In this document: one piece after another, positions 45,982-60,059 of the stretch
Numbering within the stretch: position 1 is the stretch's first letter
How the letters are laid out: the number at the start of each line of letters is the position of its first letter
From: Channallabes apus
Lineage: Eukaryota; Chordata; Actinopteri; Siluriformes; Clariidae
NCBI GenBank assembly: GCA_030522415.1
Contig: CM060118.1
Location: forward strand, 29,990,651-30,054,650
DNA length: 64,000 nucleotides
Direction: 5' to 3'
Program-made: the position numbers and the translations under genes
The notes under the pieces: model-generated
What the model was told of the DNA's origin: nothing
The model's input: only the letters and a program-made list of their open reading frames with translations
Databases searched by the model: none

Positions 45982-48900
45982 TGGTGCTTAATGGCATGGC
46001 TTATTGCATAATAGTTGGCCTAATTATGCATTTCATGCATAAATCAATCTAATGCTACTGTGCATAATCGCTATTTTATTCCATTCATCATTTAGCACCA
46101 GACAAGGGAAGAAACTGAATGTTCGATGACCTGGGAAAACCCTTCACATAATGAAATTTAGTTTTTTTTTTTATGTATATTTTGTTCTGAAACCTAGAAC
46201 ATTTATAAATTCCATTCCAAGTATGTTTCACATAAACCCATAAATACAATGTGCTAAGAAATAACATGATTTTAAACATCTTTACACAGATTACATTTTT
46301 TTACTTTTACTTCTGTTGAACGTGTCCCTTACTCAACCAGATTTCCTAAAGTAAATCAAAATATTGCCATGTCTTTTTTTTTTGTGTGAAATATTGCATA
46401 CAAATTTATTTAAAAATGTAAACTACATAGTGCCTTTATATAGCATATTAATTAGCATTGCATAACAATTTTATGAATCACGAGAGACAAACTGGTGAAT
46501 TCATGCAAGGCTTATGTCAATATGTGTGAAATGATATTGGAGGTTTTATGCAATTTTGTCTTTACATGGAAATATAAGGCTGTGCTCCAATAAGAAATAG
46601 ATACTGGAATAAAGTCTTGGTAAAAATGTGTCCATCTGGTTTAATAACTTTTGTGAGATGGACAGTAATTGAGCCAGCGCTCATTTCTTCATACTAAATT
46701 ATGGCAGTTAAAATAACGAATTGTGAACAAATGTGTTCTTTATGTAACAACCACAGTCACAACCTCATTTCCCCTCTCGTCTCTTCCAACCACTCAGCAT
46801 TACCAATATCCTAGTCACTGGCCTGATCATCGGCCATCATCGTCACCTGTTTCTCACTGGCTCATGCATTATGTTAGCCTGGAGAACCATTCCTCAAGAC
46901 TACATTAAAAATGCAATAACCATCTGGCATTTATGTGGCAAAATATGAAGAAATGATGTATACCTCTCGACTTTTGCACAGTAGTGAATTTAGAGATATT
47001 TAAGAGCCATCTGTGTGTTACAGGAGCATGGACTTGAATGAAATGCTCAGTCCAATTGCACTGAAATGATTAAGGAGCTTCATTCTAACACATCATCTTA
47101 TTTATAAAGCTTGCCCAAATGGATGATTTTAAAATCCACAAGCTATAATGATTTATGAAGCACTGTTTCTACCTTTTACAAGTTTCATATATTTCCTGTT
47201 CACAAAATCAAGCAATTACCTTGCAATATATGGATAAAAAATTTATAATATGTTTTAATATATATAAAATATGTTTTTTTCATGATAATTTATGGTTGTT
47301 GTTCTCTATTCCATGTAAGGTTGCATAAAGCATGTGATGATATATGGTTTTTGTCAAGGAGTACCTTATAAACTGTTTATGCAATGCTTATAAATGTGTT
47401 ATAAAGGTACTGTTTAGTACTTCATAGAAAGTGTCGCCAATTATGTTTATAGTTGATGTTTTCATGCCTTTTTGTATTTTGTATTTCTTGTTTTTATGAT
47501 TTGTATTATTTGTCTCCTTACCAGAATTCTGTCACAGGTCTATCCGACAGGCCGCCTTATACAGACACGGTGTCCCAAGAGTCATATATAGTGCAGCCAG
47601 CACCATGTCGGTTGTGCCTTCATCAGTGGATGTTCACGGACATCCATGTCTCAGCTGGTCTGCAATGTTTCCAATTTATTTGAATTTGTCAGTAAGACAG
47701 TACAGTACGTTTATCGGATCCTTATGACAGCTTCCTGATCCATCCATGAGAATGATTCCACTACATACCTCCTTTCTCAAAAGCATTCTTAAATGTCTGA
47801 AAAAATGTATTATATAAAGTACAGTAAGTATTAAACATTTTTGAACAAAGTTTTAAAAAAAAATTTTTTTTAAGTGTTAATTTCCTCTCTTCATGGAGAT
47901 TTTTGGGACACCGTATGATTATATATATATATAGCATCTGGAGAGTATCACTTGTTTCACTGTGACTCGCTCTCGCTGCTCATCTTTAAGTAAAACTTTA
48001 AGTGAGAATATCATGTACCAACCCATTCCATTCTGACTGTCTGCAGACCTCACAGAGTTATATAGCTTAAAAAAGAAAAGACCTTTACCACTGTTCTGGA
48101 TTGCTGTGTGTTATGTGGATGTGTTCAGCCTAACATTAGCCTGTGTGCAAATCAAGAAATGCAGTATGAATTACAGGCTCTTCTACTATATGCTCAAGAG
48201 TAGACAGCCTTTCAAATGAAATATTCCAGGAGAAGTATCAGTGTTAATTTAAGGACTCTATATAAAAATAGGCAAGTTTTTAAAAAAATTCCATTGGTCT
48301 GAGTAATAATTTTGACTGCTGTATTATTACCTTGAATGGAACCTGTATACAGGCTGTATGTAAGGCTGTAACTTAAAGTATAATGACATATCAGGATAAG
48401 TATTATCATAAAGTTCAACTTGAGATTATTTGCATTATAGTTTTTTGACCTTTGTTTATAAAAAAAAGAATCTCTTCAGTCATGTATACTGAGCTGAGAA
48501 ACCATTCTCTTGATGTCAGAGCTGTAAATTTATTTTTGGGGGGGTCGTCTTGTTTTTCTTGTGTTTCTGCACTGTGACTGATAAGTCTAAAGTGATTGTT
48601 TTACGCTAATGGAGCAGGTGGTTGTAATGACTGTGATTAAATAATTATTTGGAACAGTTTTGTTCTAGCGTAGTTTTTTTCCCCCCCTCACAAATTTTAG
48701 CTTTGCCACTAACACATTTTAGCACAACATGCTCACTCTGTGCAATTTTGAATCCTTACTACAAAAATGATATAGTTGATGCATTTATTCATTTTTTTTA
48801 TGAATAGAAAACTATCACGCTTGTTTATTTAAGGTAATCTATTTTAGATCAAATTCGAAAGATAAATTGAATCCTATCAAACCATCACTTAATTGTTTGC

Positions 48901-51900
48901 GCTACTTATTTCAAAATACTTTTTCAAACTACCTTTAGCATTTTTAGATTGTATAATAAGCAGATAGAAGTTTCCTTCAGATTTGCCTCTCAGGTAGGTA
49001 TATCAGAGTGTCTTGTTAGTGTTCCCTCCTACAGAGATGACGAGCCTTTCTAGCTCACGGGACTGGCTGACTGGTGCTGGAGAAGAGACATGCAGAGGGA
49101 GGGGTAAAGCGAGTAACACCCCCACCCCTCTTTTGAGATTTGAAAGAAGTCTGTTCTTCCCCACCCCACTATCCTGAGGGAAGGAGAGAGAGTGAGAGAG
49201 ATTGAGTGAGCGCTCCCTATTCCATACAAGGGCCCCATTAACTTGACCACTTGCCCTTTGCACACAAAGCCTGTGCCGGCCCCCTGTCCCACCCACCCAA
49301 TTATGTGCGATTAGGCTCAGTGTGCTGTGTCAAGATGCAGAGAGACGAAGAGAGCTGGCACTGTTAACCGACCAAGAGAGGGCAGCCATTTAAAATGAAC
49401 TACAGGCGTGTGCATCCTGCCGACTGGCATATTTTTCCACCAGTGTGTGGAGGTAGATAGAGGCTTGTTTATTTTGTCTACACTCCACAAATTGCTTGAA
49501 TGTACTTGGAAGTGTTGGTGTATGAATCTGTTAGAAGACAATTAGTTTGTTTACTCATGCATTTTAAACGGGAGTTCCATTATCACTGGTTGGAAGAAAA
49601 AAAACAAACAAACAAGCATCAACTCTGAGGGTTACAGCACATGGTACGAAACAGCATGATGCAAGACAAGCATATGAATATGATTGAGGCAGACGAGACA
49701 AAGTTCCAGCTCTCTGTAATTTCAGACTCTAAAAAGCACCACAGCTTCCCACAGTTTAGGTCGTGTAGTCAGTGCGAGGGAATAGAGTCGGCACTGATGT
49801 GGTCACTCTGTCCTGGATGAGTTCCTCTCATCTTCTGCAGTGCAATATAAATAGAATTCAAAATATTCATATCATGTGAGACATGTGGAAAGTGTCTTAC
49901 AACCGATAATTAAAAGTTGCAGTCTAATTCTTAATTGACCTACAAACTTGAAATTGTAGTAAAATCAGGCTTTTAGAGAAGATACCTGGAATTTAAAAGC
50001 ATTATAATGTACTATATATGGAATATAAATGTCACATGAGTGTCAGACGTTTTACTACAAATACATAAGACAAAATGAAGCAATGGGAAAACAATCGAAT
50101 TAACTGTAATTAGATAGATAATTTACTTCTAATTATCTAAATTTACAACATTATGTTGAATGATGGCTTGCATGTAAATGTCCAATCCCAAGACTAGCTT
50201 TATTGATCGATGTTCTCATTATACAATACCACTATATCACTCCACCCTGTTCTGTATTTAACATGAACATGTTTTTAAATTATAAATAAGTTAAATATAC
50301 TAAATAAATTGTAATAGTTATTCAATTTCAATACTGTGTTATTGCTGTAATTTAGCCAAACAATAATAGGTGGCATTTTTTTGTTCATACAATATGAGCA
50401 TTTATAGGTTATTTTATTATATTATTAATTATCTTATTAATTATAGGTTAGCTATCACTGTTATGTTGTTAAAATATGTTTTTTTTTTAAAGAAATGCTA
50501 TAAATATCTTAATTAATGAGACAGCATTGTGACATAGGTTTAGTAAACCAATAATAATACATAATTCTTCCGAACAGTTCATTCATACTTTAATTGCTTT
50601 CATAGCAAATAAATGTTAATTTTTGTAAAAATACAACATTTTTTGCATGCACATTTAAGTACTAATTACTAAAATTAGTAGCTAACATCATATATATTTT
50701 TTCCAACTATAATTGGGTGCTATATATACTTTTTAAAAACACAATGACAAAACCAAAATAAACAAAATATATATATTCTGAAATAATATTTCAGGTTTGA
50801 TATTTTAAACTCAGCTTGTTGTCTTTTCAAGCTAAAACTGCTGCATCCTTTTATTTTATTATTTCTTGTTGTACTTCATGTTTTAAATGTTTCAAGTTTA
50901 CCTTTGAATAAAATTTTAATTTTAATGTAGATTTCTGTAACCAGTTACACATATGCATTAATCACAAATGCAGGTAAGCCAAGTTTTGTTTGTTTGTTTG
51001 TTTTTAGTTCAATTCTTTTACTTTGCTTTTTCAGTTAAGATAGCTGTTTATTTAAGAATTGACCCTTGGCGCTGACTTCTGTTTACTGGTTCATCAAATT
51101 CTTTCTAACTCTGTGGCTGTACTTCTAGCTACAAATTGGTTCAGCTCACTTCTGTGGCTTTCACTTTCCAAATTCTGTGCCCTGCGCGTGCACCTCCTTA
51201 TCACGCGTCCTTGATTTAAAAAGCAATAATAATAAAAATAAATAAATCTTCCGCCTCACAAACATGAATTTGTCGAAACGATGTTTGTCGAACTTCTTTT
51301 ATTTGCAGAAAGGGGTTTTAAACTCTGCGTCCTCAAAAAATTTTTTTGCTGCTTTTTAAGCTTTTTTAGCTGCTGTTATCCTCTGCTGAGCAGAACTGAA
51401 AGCATCTCCTCTACTGAGAGCTACTAAGTGTCAATGAAGCACAGAAAAATGCTTTACTTCTGCCACTCCAGCCTGATTTGCACTTGTGACAGTAACACTG
51501 AGAAAGAATGTATATTTTTCAAGATTATATTTAAGTAATGCTAACTTGCAAACTCTACAGTAGATGATGCTCATAAAATAGACGATATGATCATGATATT
51601 TTGATAAAGAGCTTGGTTATCAATTTAATTGGATTGTTAGAAATGGAATCACCTTCCAGGGATCTCCTGGTTAAAGGTCATTCAAACTCCATCTCATAAT
51701 ACCTTCATCCAGTTTAAAAGTAAGCCTCTTCAGCTGTTGGGAATGCGGTGTGCTGAAAGGAGGTTCTGAAAGCGCTCAGGCTGACTTTTTAATCCACCTG
51801 CATCTGAGGAGCTCAGGAGGAGGCAGATCTGTAGAAGTAACTTGTTTTTGTTGATTGCTCCAGTATTCAGACATAATGATAAAGAGGTCTTGCAATAAGC

Positions 51901-52430
51901 ATTTGCCTCTAGTTGCTGATAATTTTAGAAAGTATTCTTTTATTGTGCTGTTAAATCGTTGAGTCTGCACATAGTCGCTATATAGCAAGCATGAATGGTC
52001 TTGGCTTTGCGGAATTCAGAGTGACCATGTGACAAATCCCCAGGGATTTCATCTTCTTCAAGCACTGTGATTGGTCAACAAGCTTCTTCCTTTTACAAGT
52101 GGTCTACCAAACACTATAAGAGTCAGTTCCTTTTTCTGGAGGTCAACAAGACATTGACATGCACAGCCTTCTGTCACTCTGACACACGTTTCTCTTGCTA
52201 TCCGTGTGAGGTCCTCTGCAAACGTTAATATTGATGGAGGGAATGCTAAATCTGCTGCTAAATTGAATCCTTATTTTAAAAATCAACAAATATAAAAAAA
52301 ATGTAAATATAACTATTATGTCAATAAACATCTATCATGTACATATACATTCCATACTTAATACAAATTGATACAATTGATTTATACAGTACTTTTTTTT
52401 TTCTTTTCTTTTTTTTTTAACATATGTTAC
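45982..52430. other. Intergenic DNA, 3' flank of CAMKMT
   Basis: Mostly AT-rich with no exon-like signal. Contains a dispersed repeat (46745-46910). Complex, possibly conserved stretches lie at 49000-49350, 49650-49830 and 51060-51480. No known element or gene was recognised in 46920-49000 or 49850-51000. Confidence 0.5.
46745..46910. repeat. Dispersed repeat, SINE-free copy
   Basis: Shares CAACCTCATTTCCCCTCTCG and ATTCCTCAAGACTACATT with the flanks of the SINE at 13020-13365, in the same order. Confidence 0.65.
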
Positions 52431-52630
52431 ATATTTCTACTTTATTCTATTCTATTTTATTTTATTGTAACAAAGATAGTATAGATTTTATATTTATTAT
52501 TTTTTCCTATTAGCATTTATGCCTACTTACTTCCTCTTTCTTTCAAGGTCACAAACAGTTATGTGAGCATATCATACTGTGTATGGTTATGTATGTGACA
52601 AATAAAAAATTAGATTCAATTTAAATATAT
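52430..52630 (+). repeat. Possible LINE 3' tail
   Basis: The end GTATGTGACAAATAAAAAAT followed by TAGATTCAATTT looks like a fish LINE 3' terminus. No coding part is left. Confidence 0.4.
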
Positions 52631-52632
52631 AC

Positions 52633-52704
52633 AAAGTCAGCCAAAAAATTATACACACTTCAGGAATAATTAGTATGATATATATCATACTAATTATTAT
52701 ATCA

Positions 52705-52776
<72 letters not shown>
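52633..52776. mobile_element. Half MITE running into a (TA)n tract
   Basis: The left terminal repeat AAGTCAGCCAAAAAATTATACAC matches the MITE at 33869, then a palindrome around 52670-52700 leads to (TA)34 at 52708-52776. The right terminal repeat is missing. Confidence 0.7.
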
Positions 52777-52779
<3 letters not shown>

Positions 52780-54600
52780 ATCCCTGGAAGGTGATACCAT
52801 ATACAGTATATAACATATAGCAAAGCAAAACATTTTCTACACTCTGTCTCTCTCTCTTTCTCTCTCTCTCCCCCATATATATATATAGAGGGAGAGAGAG
52901 AGATGTACCAATTGGTTGTTTTTCTACTGCTAGGTGTCCTGTCTGTAGTATTTTTCTTTGTAGATTACAAAAAAAAAAAAAAAAAAGGCCTGGGTTATAG
53001 AAATTGCATTGTGTGTTACATGGTGTGTAAGCAGACGGCACAGCTGACTAACTCACATTGCCCATATTAATGAACTGTTTGATGCTGTTAATTAGGGTCC
53101 CGCAGTTTTTCTAATTGATATGTTGACTCATTGTCAACAAAAGAAAACCCAAAGCTGTAGCTTGTTCTACAATTACTACTCGCCCCTAAGCAAACAAGTT
53201 GTCAGAGTGTCAGTAGGCTCGGCTTTGCATGGGTTTGTGCAAAATAAGGGATGCACAGAGGGAGTCTTTACTCCTGGGATTGTGGAATATTGGTGTAAAC
53301 TAGTGTGATGGATCGTGTTTATACAAGTTACTATTTCTGAAATACTGTGTATAATGGGATAGAGCATGGTGACACCTTAATCTATTAAAAGTCAGTCAAA
53401 TATTATTGACTGTTTTAATAGATAAAAAAACTAAACAAATATTGCATTATTGTGTGTATGTAACAGGGATAATGCTTGTGCCTATTTTTTTTATGTCTCA
53501 TACTGTATTTTATTTTATTTTATTTATTTGCAGTAAGGTTCATTTACGAAGGAAAGAAATAAATCATTTTTTTTGCCCTCCACAGTCCAGTATTATATAT
53601 AAAGCAAGCTTGTATAAAAGGACCAGAGCTACTAATAACTATATAAAACAGGAATGTTACATATACAAAGTTAAAATATATGTGTACCACTTTCTAAAAG
53701 ATTATTTGAAATATTATTTGGTCATAATATTAAACAATTCTGTCTGAAATGTCAAATCAAATGTTGTAGTTAAGCTGTATTAATTAACCACAAAGGCACT
53801 ATAGTCTTTCATTTATGTGCTATCAGTATATTATTGAGCTTTTAGTGATTTTGTTAAATGTTACAATACTGACATATTAGCATATCACTGGTATGGGAAA
53901 ACATTATCTCCATAAAATCCTATAATAAATCCTATAATATAAAACTTATTTTCTTAATGTATGGTTAAAATGTCAGTAAGCTGCATTGTCTCTATTAAAA
54001 GTTAGTAACACAGTAAATGTGTGATAAAAATGCACTGTGATGATTGATGAAAATCATAATGATTGATTTATTCATATATGTATGTATGTTTTTTTTTTTT
54101 TTTTGCTAATCACTGATTATTAATTGTAAGTCATAGTTTACATTTGAATATTTTATATTGAAAATCTATTCACTTAATATTTATTCCTTTAAAGGAAGAG
54201 CTAGATCGGTTATATCTCTATGTATAGTATATTATAATAACAAGCGAGGTCTTAAAGACACTTGTGGTCACACAGCAAGAGTCATGAGGGTGTAGTTGCT
54301 TGTTTTTGACCCATCCATTCATTTTTGCCCTAATTTTTGTACATGAAAGGTGACTCATAGGGAAGTGTGCAAAAAACAACACAAGTGGATCTGCGACCCG
54401 CCGAAGCCCGGGAGCCCTAGTTAACTTCCTGCCTGTAAGGGGTTGTGTTTCCTGGGCTGGACTGTGGATGGTGATAGTGACCGTGATCAACCCCGAACCT
54501 CTGGGTTGTGTACAGCTTTTTAATCGGCTGCAGAGGGTTTTGAAAGCATTAATAAATGTTAAATGTTGAGTTAAGGTCGGGACAGACTCCCTGCTTGACA
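52777..54600. other. Intergenic DNA
   Basis: CT and GA simple repeats at 52842-52902, an A run at 52969-52986, AT-rich elsewhere. 53040-53310 is a candidate conserved block. 54240-54600 is complex and carries a 127-codon minus-strand frame with no recognised product. Confidence 0.4.
53040..53310. promoter_or_regulatory. Candidate conserved non-coding element
   Basis: Repeat-free block with CCCATATTAATGAACTG, TGCTGTTAATTAGGGTCC, TTCTAATTGATATGTTGACT and CATTGTCAACAAAAG: several homeodomain sites and SOX-like ACAAT/CATTGT. Flanks are simple sequence. Confidence 0.45.
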
Positions 54601-55099
54601 TTAGGCTCTTTTCAAAATGTCTTCTGATACGGTAATGATAAAAAAATCTGATGCTTTCAAGAAGCTGATCATCTTCCCATCACCTCTTATTATTCGTCTA
54701 TTCAGTTATTCATCTGAGAGCATATTTGTCAGATTCTTCCATGAATTATTCAGTGAAGCTAATAAGAAAGGGAAGTACTCACAAGATTGAGGAATGTAAA
54801 TCTGGACCCTTCAGTGGGACCTGAAAGGTTTAAGAGGTTGAGCAGAATAGCAGAGCTAGAGTCACTGATTGGAGAGAACTGAAAAGAAAGGGACAAACTT
54901 GTGAGTGTTGGTGGATGACTCTGCATCAGCCTGGATTTCCACGACAGCTCCACAGTTTTCTTTTAGAATAAATACACTCCAACTGCATCATCATTCTCCT
55001 TACATGCTTTCTCTCTGGCTGTCTGTAAAACAGAGAAATATCAGTATTTGGCTGAACAGAGCTTGAGAATGCAAAGGTCTTTTGTGAGAAAAAAAAAAA

Positions 55100-55510
55100 A
55101 ATCAAGTCAGGAAAAATGAGCTCGGGAGAGAAGCGGGCTGTCATGGACCTCAATGGCCGCATTATGTAAATCACTGACGTGCCTTGATGTAAACCTGAAT
55201 AGAAACACATTAACGTCTTGTATGTGCTTAAAAAGAGCCCAGACTCAGCCCGCGCTGAGACGGCAGATCCAGTAATCATGTTGACAAATTAATGGCACAG
55301 AATTAGCTGTCCATTAAAAGTGTATTATGTGGCACGCTGGCACATAAAATTACTCCCAAATACATGCGGGAGCGAGATGAAGCACGAGTACATGCCAGTG
55401 AGAGAGGATGATGGAGCCGGAGCTGACATGAGGGGCTGTCTGACTGACATTTATAAACCTGGAGCCATCAAAGCGCAGTAAGAGTGCCTTCAGGTGCTAA
55501 CTTTTGTTGA
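55100..55510. promoter_or_regulatory. Candidate conserved non-coding element
   Basis: ~400 bp without simple repeats. Sites include GCATTATGTAAATCACTGAC, GATCCAGTAATCATGTTGAC, AAATTAATGGCACAGAATTA and CATAAAATTACTCCC. Among the strongest enhancer-like stretches of the 3' flank by eye. Confidence 0.5.
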
Positions 55511-57340
55511 AAGGTTGTAATGAGGTTGTGTGGGGGTGAGATGTCAAACGCTGGGTCTCCATTTCTCCATACTGTATGTATTAGTGTGTGTGTGTGGGTG
55601 GGGGGGGGGGGGGTTACAGAGACAATCAACATACCTGTCTCATAACCCTGTTTTATTTCATGGCTAATTTGGTCCTGCTGTGCACTGATGTAGTGTCACC
55701 AAACGTGCCATTTGCGCCGGAGCAGTTCACCCTGCCAGTCATCCTCATACTGTAATATTATTAAAAATGAATCGGAGTATGTCACCTTCTATGGCAGCCA
55801 TCAATTATTTATGTTATTATTGTAACACACTAGTCATCTCACTAGCAAAAAAAAAAAAAAAAAAAAAAAGCAAGAATGTCATGCAATTTAATGCACGACC
55901 CCTCTGATTTTGTTTTCAGTTTTATACAGCGTTGTAGCTTCATTCATCTTGCAGTGAATTAGATTTAACAGCAATTCAGTGAACATCCAATGGAGAGAAT
56001 TGTATTGGCTATGTGAAATGTACCTTATTTACAATCAGCTGCTCTGGCCTTTAAATCCCCATAACGAATGACAGCACCAGATGGAACCATTCCCAGTGGT
56101 TAAAGTCTTAAAACCAATAGAGATAAATCCAAGTGCATTACTGGGAAGGAAATTTTTGACAATGGAAAATCTGATTATAACTGCAAATGGGGATGTCTAT
56201 AACTTCTTATCGTATACCGTCGATATCTAAATGCTGAAATAATCTAACAGAAATCTTTAAATGATGATTGGTCGACCATAAATGTCCAGATGAGACCCTG
56301 ATGCAGGAGGCATTTTTAAAGATAGCGACAAACATTTGGAGCAGGTAAAATGTCAGTGGCGTTAAATGATATAAATGTCATCCATGCCACTTTGGCATCG
56401 ACAATATGGACCCAGAGTCTGTCAGTTCTTCGGACAAATCTGTGAACGTATACGCTCATATGAGCTGATGCCAAGCGCTTGAGTGACAAGACAAAGCCGG
56501 AGTTAAATAAACATTTGAGACAGAGTTATTGCTCCCCTTTCTTTCTCTCCACACGGCTAAAATGTAATTCAGATGTCAGCGCGGAGTCTCTCTCCCATAT
56601 GGTGCAGTTTCTCTCTCTCTCTCTCTCGTTCTCTCTCTCTCTCTCTCTCGCTTTCTCTCTGCCCTTCTTTCTCTTTTCTCTCACTCCCTATTGTTCCTTT
56701 TGTTCTCTCTGCTGCTCCTTTATCAAACAAGACATTGCAGCGATAGAAAAAAAAAAAAAAAAAAGATGACACTTTCTCAGTTGTCCTTCATGTCCTCTTT
56801 GGAGTGCTTGTCATTTTGGCAGCAGCGTGGTGACAGCAGCCTCTACAGCAGAGCAGTGTGCAGAGCAGCTTACAGTAAAGTCACTCTAATAGAACCATGA
56901 CACCGTCTGCCAGCTTTTCTGTGTCTGTTTCTTCACCGTCGTACACTACAGTGTTCCCATATCCCTTGTTCAATTGTCACGTTACCTTTTAAAAATCTAT
57001 TTTATGTGTTAATGTTTCTTATTGTGCGTCCTGAAAACAATTACACCCAACATCATTCTTATATGATCTTTCACTTTACATGGACATTAGCTCCATTCAG
57101 TCCTCAGACACATCTTTCTATTAGAGTATTAACAGCACATCATCGCATGTTTCACGGCTCCGAAAGATGTCAACCTTCATATTATTGAATTAATTCATTT
57201 CATTTCTAGTAAAAAAAAAAAAAAAAAAAGAACTCTCATGTTTCCTGTCTCTTAAGAAGGATTATCACATTAAGTTACAATTCATTTAGTCAAACATCCT
57301 GCTCAGCAGTGGTAGATAATTGCATGGTGTTCCATACAAA
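55511..57340. other. Intergenic DNA
   Basis: G run at 55597-55612, A runs at 55849-55869, 56746-56764 and 57211-57229, CT-rich tract at 56611-56720. 56040-56480 is complex and may hold a further conserved block. No gene. Confidence 0.4.
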
Positions 57341-59180
57341 TCCGGTTCCCGTCTTCTACAAGTTTTAACCCTCACCATTTAAGTGGCCCAATCAGAGCTC
57401 GGCTGGCTTTTCTGTCCAACTGAAAGAGTGACCTGCACAATATGGGCATGAACCACAGGCCACCAGCCACTACAATATCTCTGGCAGGCTTTTGGAGCCT
57501 GGCCACCATGGCACAAAAGCACAACGGAAGTGGGGATAACTTCTAGGAAGCCTTTCTACCTCACACAGGCCAGTAGGGGGGCAGCCAGATGTAGGGCACT
57601 GGGTAGGGGGCTATTGTTCCCCAATGCTGGTTATAAAGAGCGAAAAGGAGAAAGGAACGGAACTCTCTTTCTCTTAATTGTTGCTCTCTGTGAGTGCAGA
57701 AAGGGAGCCTGTCCCCATCTTTAGCCGCTCCCTCACTCCTGCTTCCCATCTCGACCAAACCATTTTCGCTGGTTCCCGGATAGGGTCTGAAACAGCCTAT
57801 GGTTCAGCAGGTCCTTTACAGAAAGGAGATTATACTTCACTAACCCACCCATCACTGCAAGAAATATTTAAATATCTCAAATGCACAACAAATGTATACG
57901 TTATATTACTTTATCCATACATTATTTTCCCTGCCATTGGAGTCGGCATAATAAGGATGCAATTAGTTGTAGTAAATCTGAAAAGGAAGTTAGGTTATTG
58001 AGATCACATTATTATTGAGGTTATTGAGATCACATTATTGGCCAACCAATTAACACTTTTTTTTAGAGCATGGCATGAAGAACGTCCTTTTGTAACCATA
58101 CATTCTCAGTGGATCGGCTCGCTTTTGCATCTTAATCGTCAACTTACCAAAAAAGCCCCACACATTCCACAAGTTCAGACATTCAGATCTCTTTATGTTT
58201 CGGATCTTATTACGTTTTGTGGCAGTGTTGGCAAACTCATCTGAGGCACAGACAATGTATTAGACCTCTATGGCATTGAGACCTTGCATATGGGATTTGG
58301 AACATGAAATCCATAATGGTAAACATTGACAGATTGCATCGGGTTTGTTTCCATTAGGGACTGAGATTGGTACACTTGTGCTAAGTGGCCCATTGCTGCC
58401 GAAGACTGAGGCCCGTCTGAAGAATGCTCTTAATAGCGTCCTTAAACAAGACCTTTTGTGCCCCCAGCCATTCTCAGGCCACAAAATTAGGCTTCCTTTT
58501 TCTGCAGCCTTTCTCTCCCCCCTTCATTCCTCACATAAACCACCATGTGAAGTGGTTCATTACGGAGCCTCTCCTCCTCTCAGGTACTGTCTCCAGCCAT
58601 TCCCTATTCTCCACTCCTCTAACTCCCTTAGGAAGGAAAAAGGAAGACATGCCAGACAAAGGTCCTGTTCGTACTTCCTATGGAAAATTAGCAGCTTTCA
58701 CCAAGGTAGAAAGGATGTGCCTGAGGCCGTGCTAGCAACATGCTGCAATGCCGAAGTAACCCCCCTGCAAGCACCAATTAAGAGCGAAGATGCTCTTCTC
58801 TTTACCGAGTGCATCTATTTACCTTATCCAAAGCCCCCCACTCCTGTAGCCCTCTAAAACTCCCCCAAATACACTTTTGAGACACAGAAGGGCTCTCCTG
58901 TTCAGAACAGGGCGGTGATGGGCCTTTCGCGTTGCAACCGTTATGCCCTTCAGGACCGGTGTGCATGCCTGAGAATTTTCTCAGAATGGGAACAACAGTG
59001 TAGTGAAAAAGACAAAGAATGATGACCAGAGGAGTAGGAAGGGTCACCTACTTGTGAGATAATAATGACAGTAAGAGGGGTAAAAATGTCTTATTACGTC
59101 ACTACGGAATAATCTTGAAAGGGTCTACGGCTTGGCTTTACGTTTCACTCTTTCTGGGAAGCGCTAGACCTTCAAGGCCA
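57341..59180 (+). other. Unassigned complex region with a 170-codon open frame
   Basis: GC-balanced sequence unlike its AT-rich neighbours. It has a TATA-like TATAAAG (57632-57638), a 26-bp tandem duplication at 57992-58042 and an open frame 58345-58857. I recognise no protein family, splice pattern or terminal repeat. Confidence 0.3.
58345..58857 (+). other. Open frame of 170 codons, unrecognised
   Basis: The frame begins MFPLGTEIGTLVLSG and ends YPKPPTPVAL. It is rich in Pro, Ser, Leu and Lys/Arg, with no domain, signal peptide or membrane segment that I can identify. A second frame (58424-58735, 103 codons) overlaps it and the opposite strand is also fairly open, which argues that low stop density rather than selection explains it. 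It could be a decayed retroelement or a chance frame. I do not call it a gene. Confidence 0.2.
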
Positions 59181-60059
59181 CCTTAAGTGCACTGTACATT
59201 CCCAGCTATATACATCTTCAGCAAAACTGTGAAGCAAAACAGAAGAGCATTTAAGGATCTACCAACGTTGCGCTACCTACTGCTGTGTGTTGCATGTTTT
59301 TTGTTTAACAGTTTGTTAACGAATCACTAAACACAATTAAGTAATATTTTATACAGCTGAAAAATACGTCAGTGTATTATTGTAATAAGACATTGTTGGA
59401 TTTAACATCAGTAAATAATAAACATTAATCAAACTGTGTAAATATAATTATAATTGATTTGTCATAGAAGTGCTTATTCTGCTGAGAATAACGGTTCAGT
59501 TTCAACGCTGTTCATAAACATATTCTGTTTATTTCAGATATTTGCTTTCTGAAACCAAGATATAAATGGATACATATACAGTACACACAACTCACAAGAT
59601 AAATAAGATCAGTAAAAAAAAAAAAGTAAAATGAATAATTAAATAGATTAATATAAGAACAAATTAAAATTGAGTTAAATGTCATAATTCCAGTAATGAA
59701 AAAGTTTTTAAATTATTTTTTTAACGGTCCACGGATTAAAATTGGCAATTTAAATACTGTATTAAAAATTTCTCGATTGATATTCCATTAATAATCTCTC
59801 ACACACACGGCAAAGTATAAAACTTGGTAAAGGGAAATAAATATTGTAATTTGACATGCTTACTGTTGGCAAACATTTCAATTCTGTAAATTTCTTCTCC
59901 CATTTTATCATTGCATATGCCAATAAATTGTTCAATCTGTGACAAATAAGAAACGTAAAGTATCTTTGCTGTGCGAAATCAAAATCTACGGTCTATTCAA
60001 TTAGAAGAAAAGATTTCGAAAAGCTACACTTGACAAAGTAATAAATGTGAAATCTGACA

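Noticed and set aside
47895..47920. GGACACCGTATG shared with 8369-8380, considered as a common transposon end
   Set aside because: Only about 12 bases match and no further terminal-repeat similarity was visible, so chance is likely.
54218..54601. 127-codon minus-strand frame
   Set aside because: No recognised domain, and composition is similar to the surrounding intergenic sequence.
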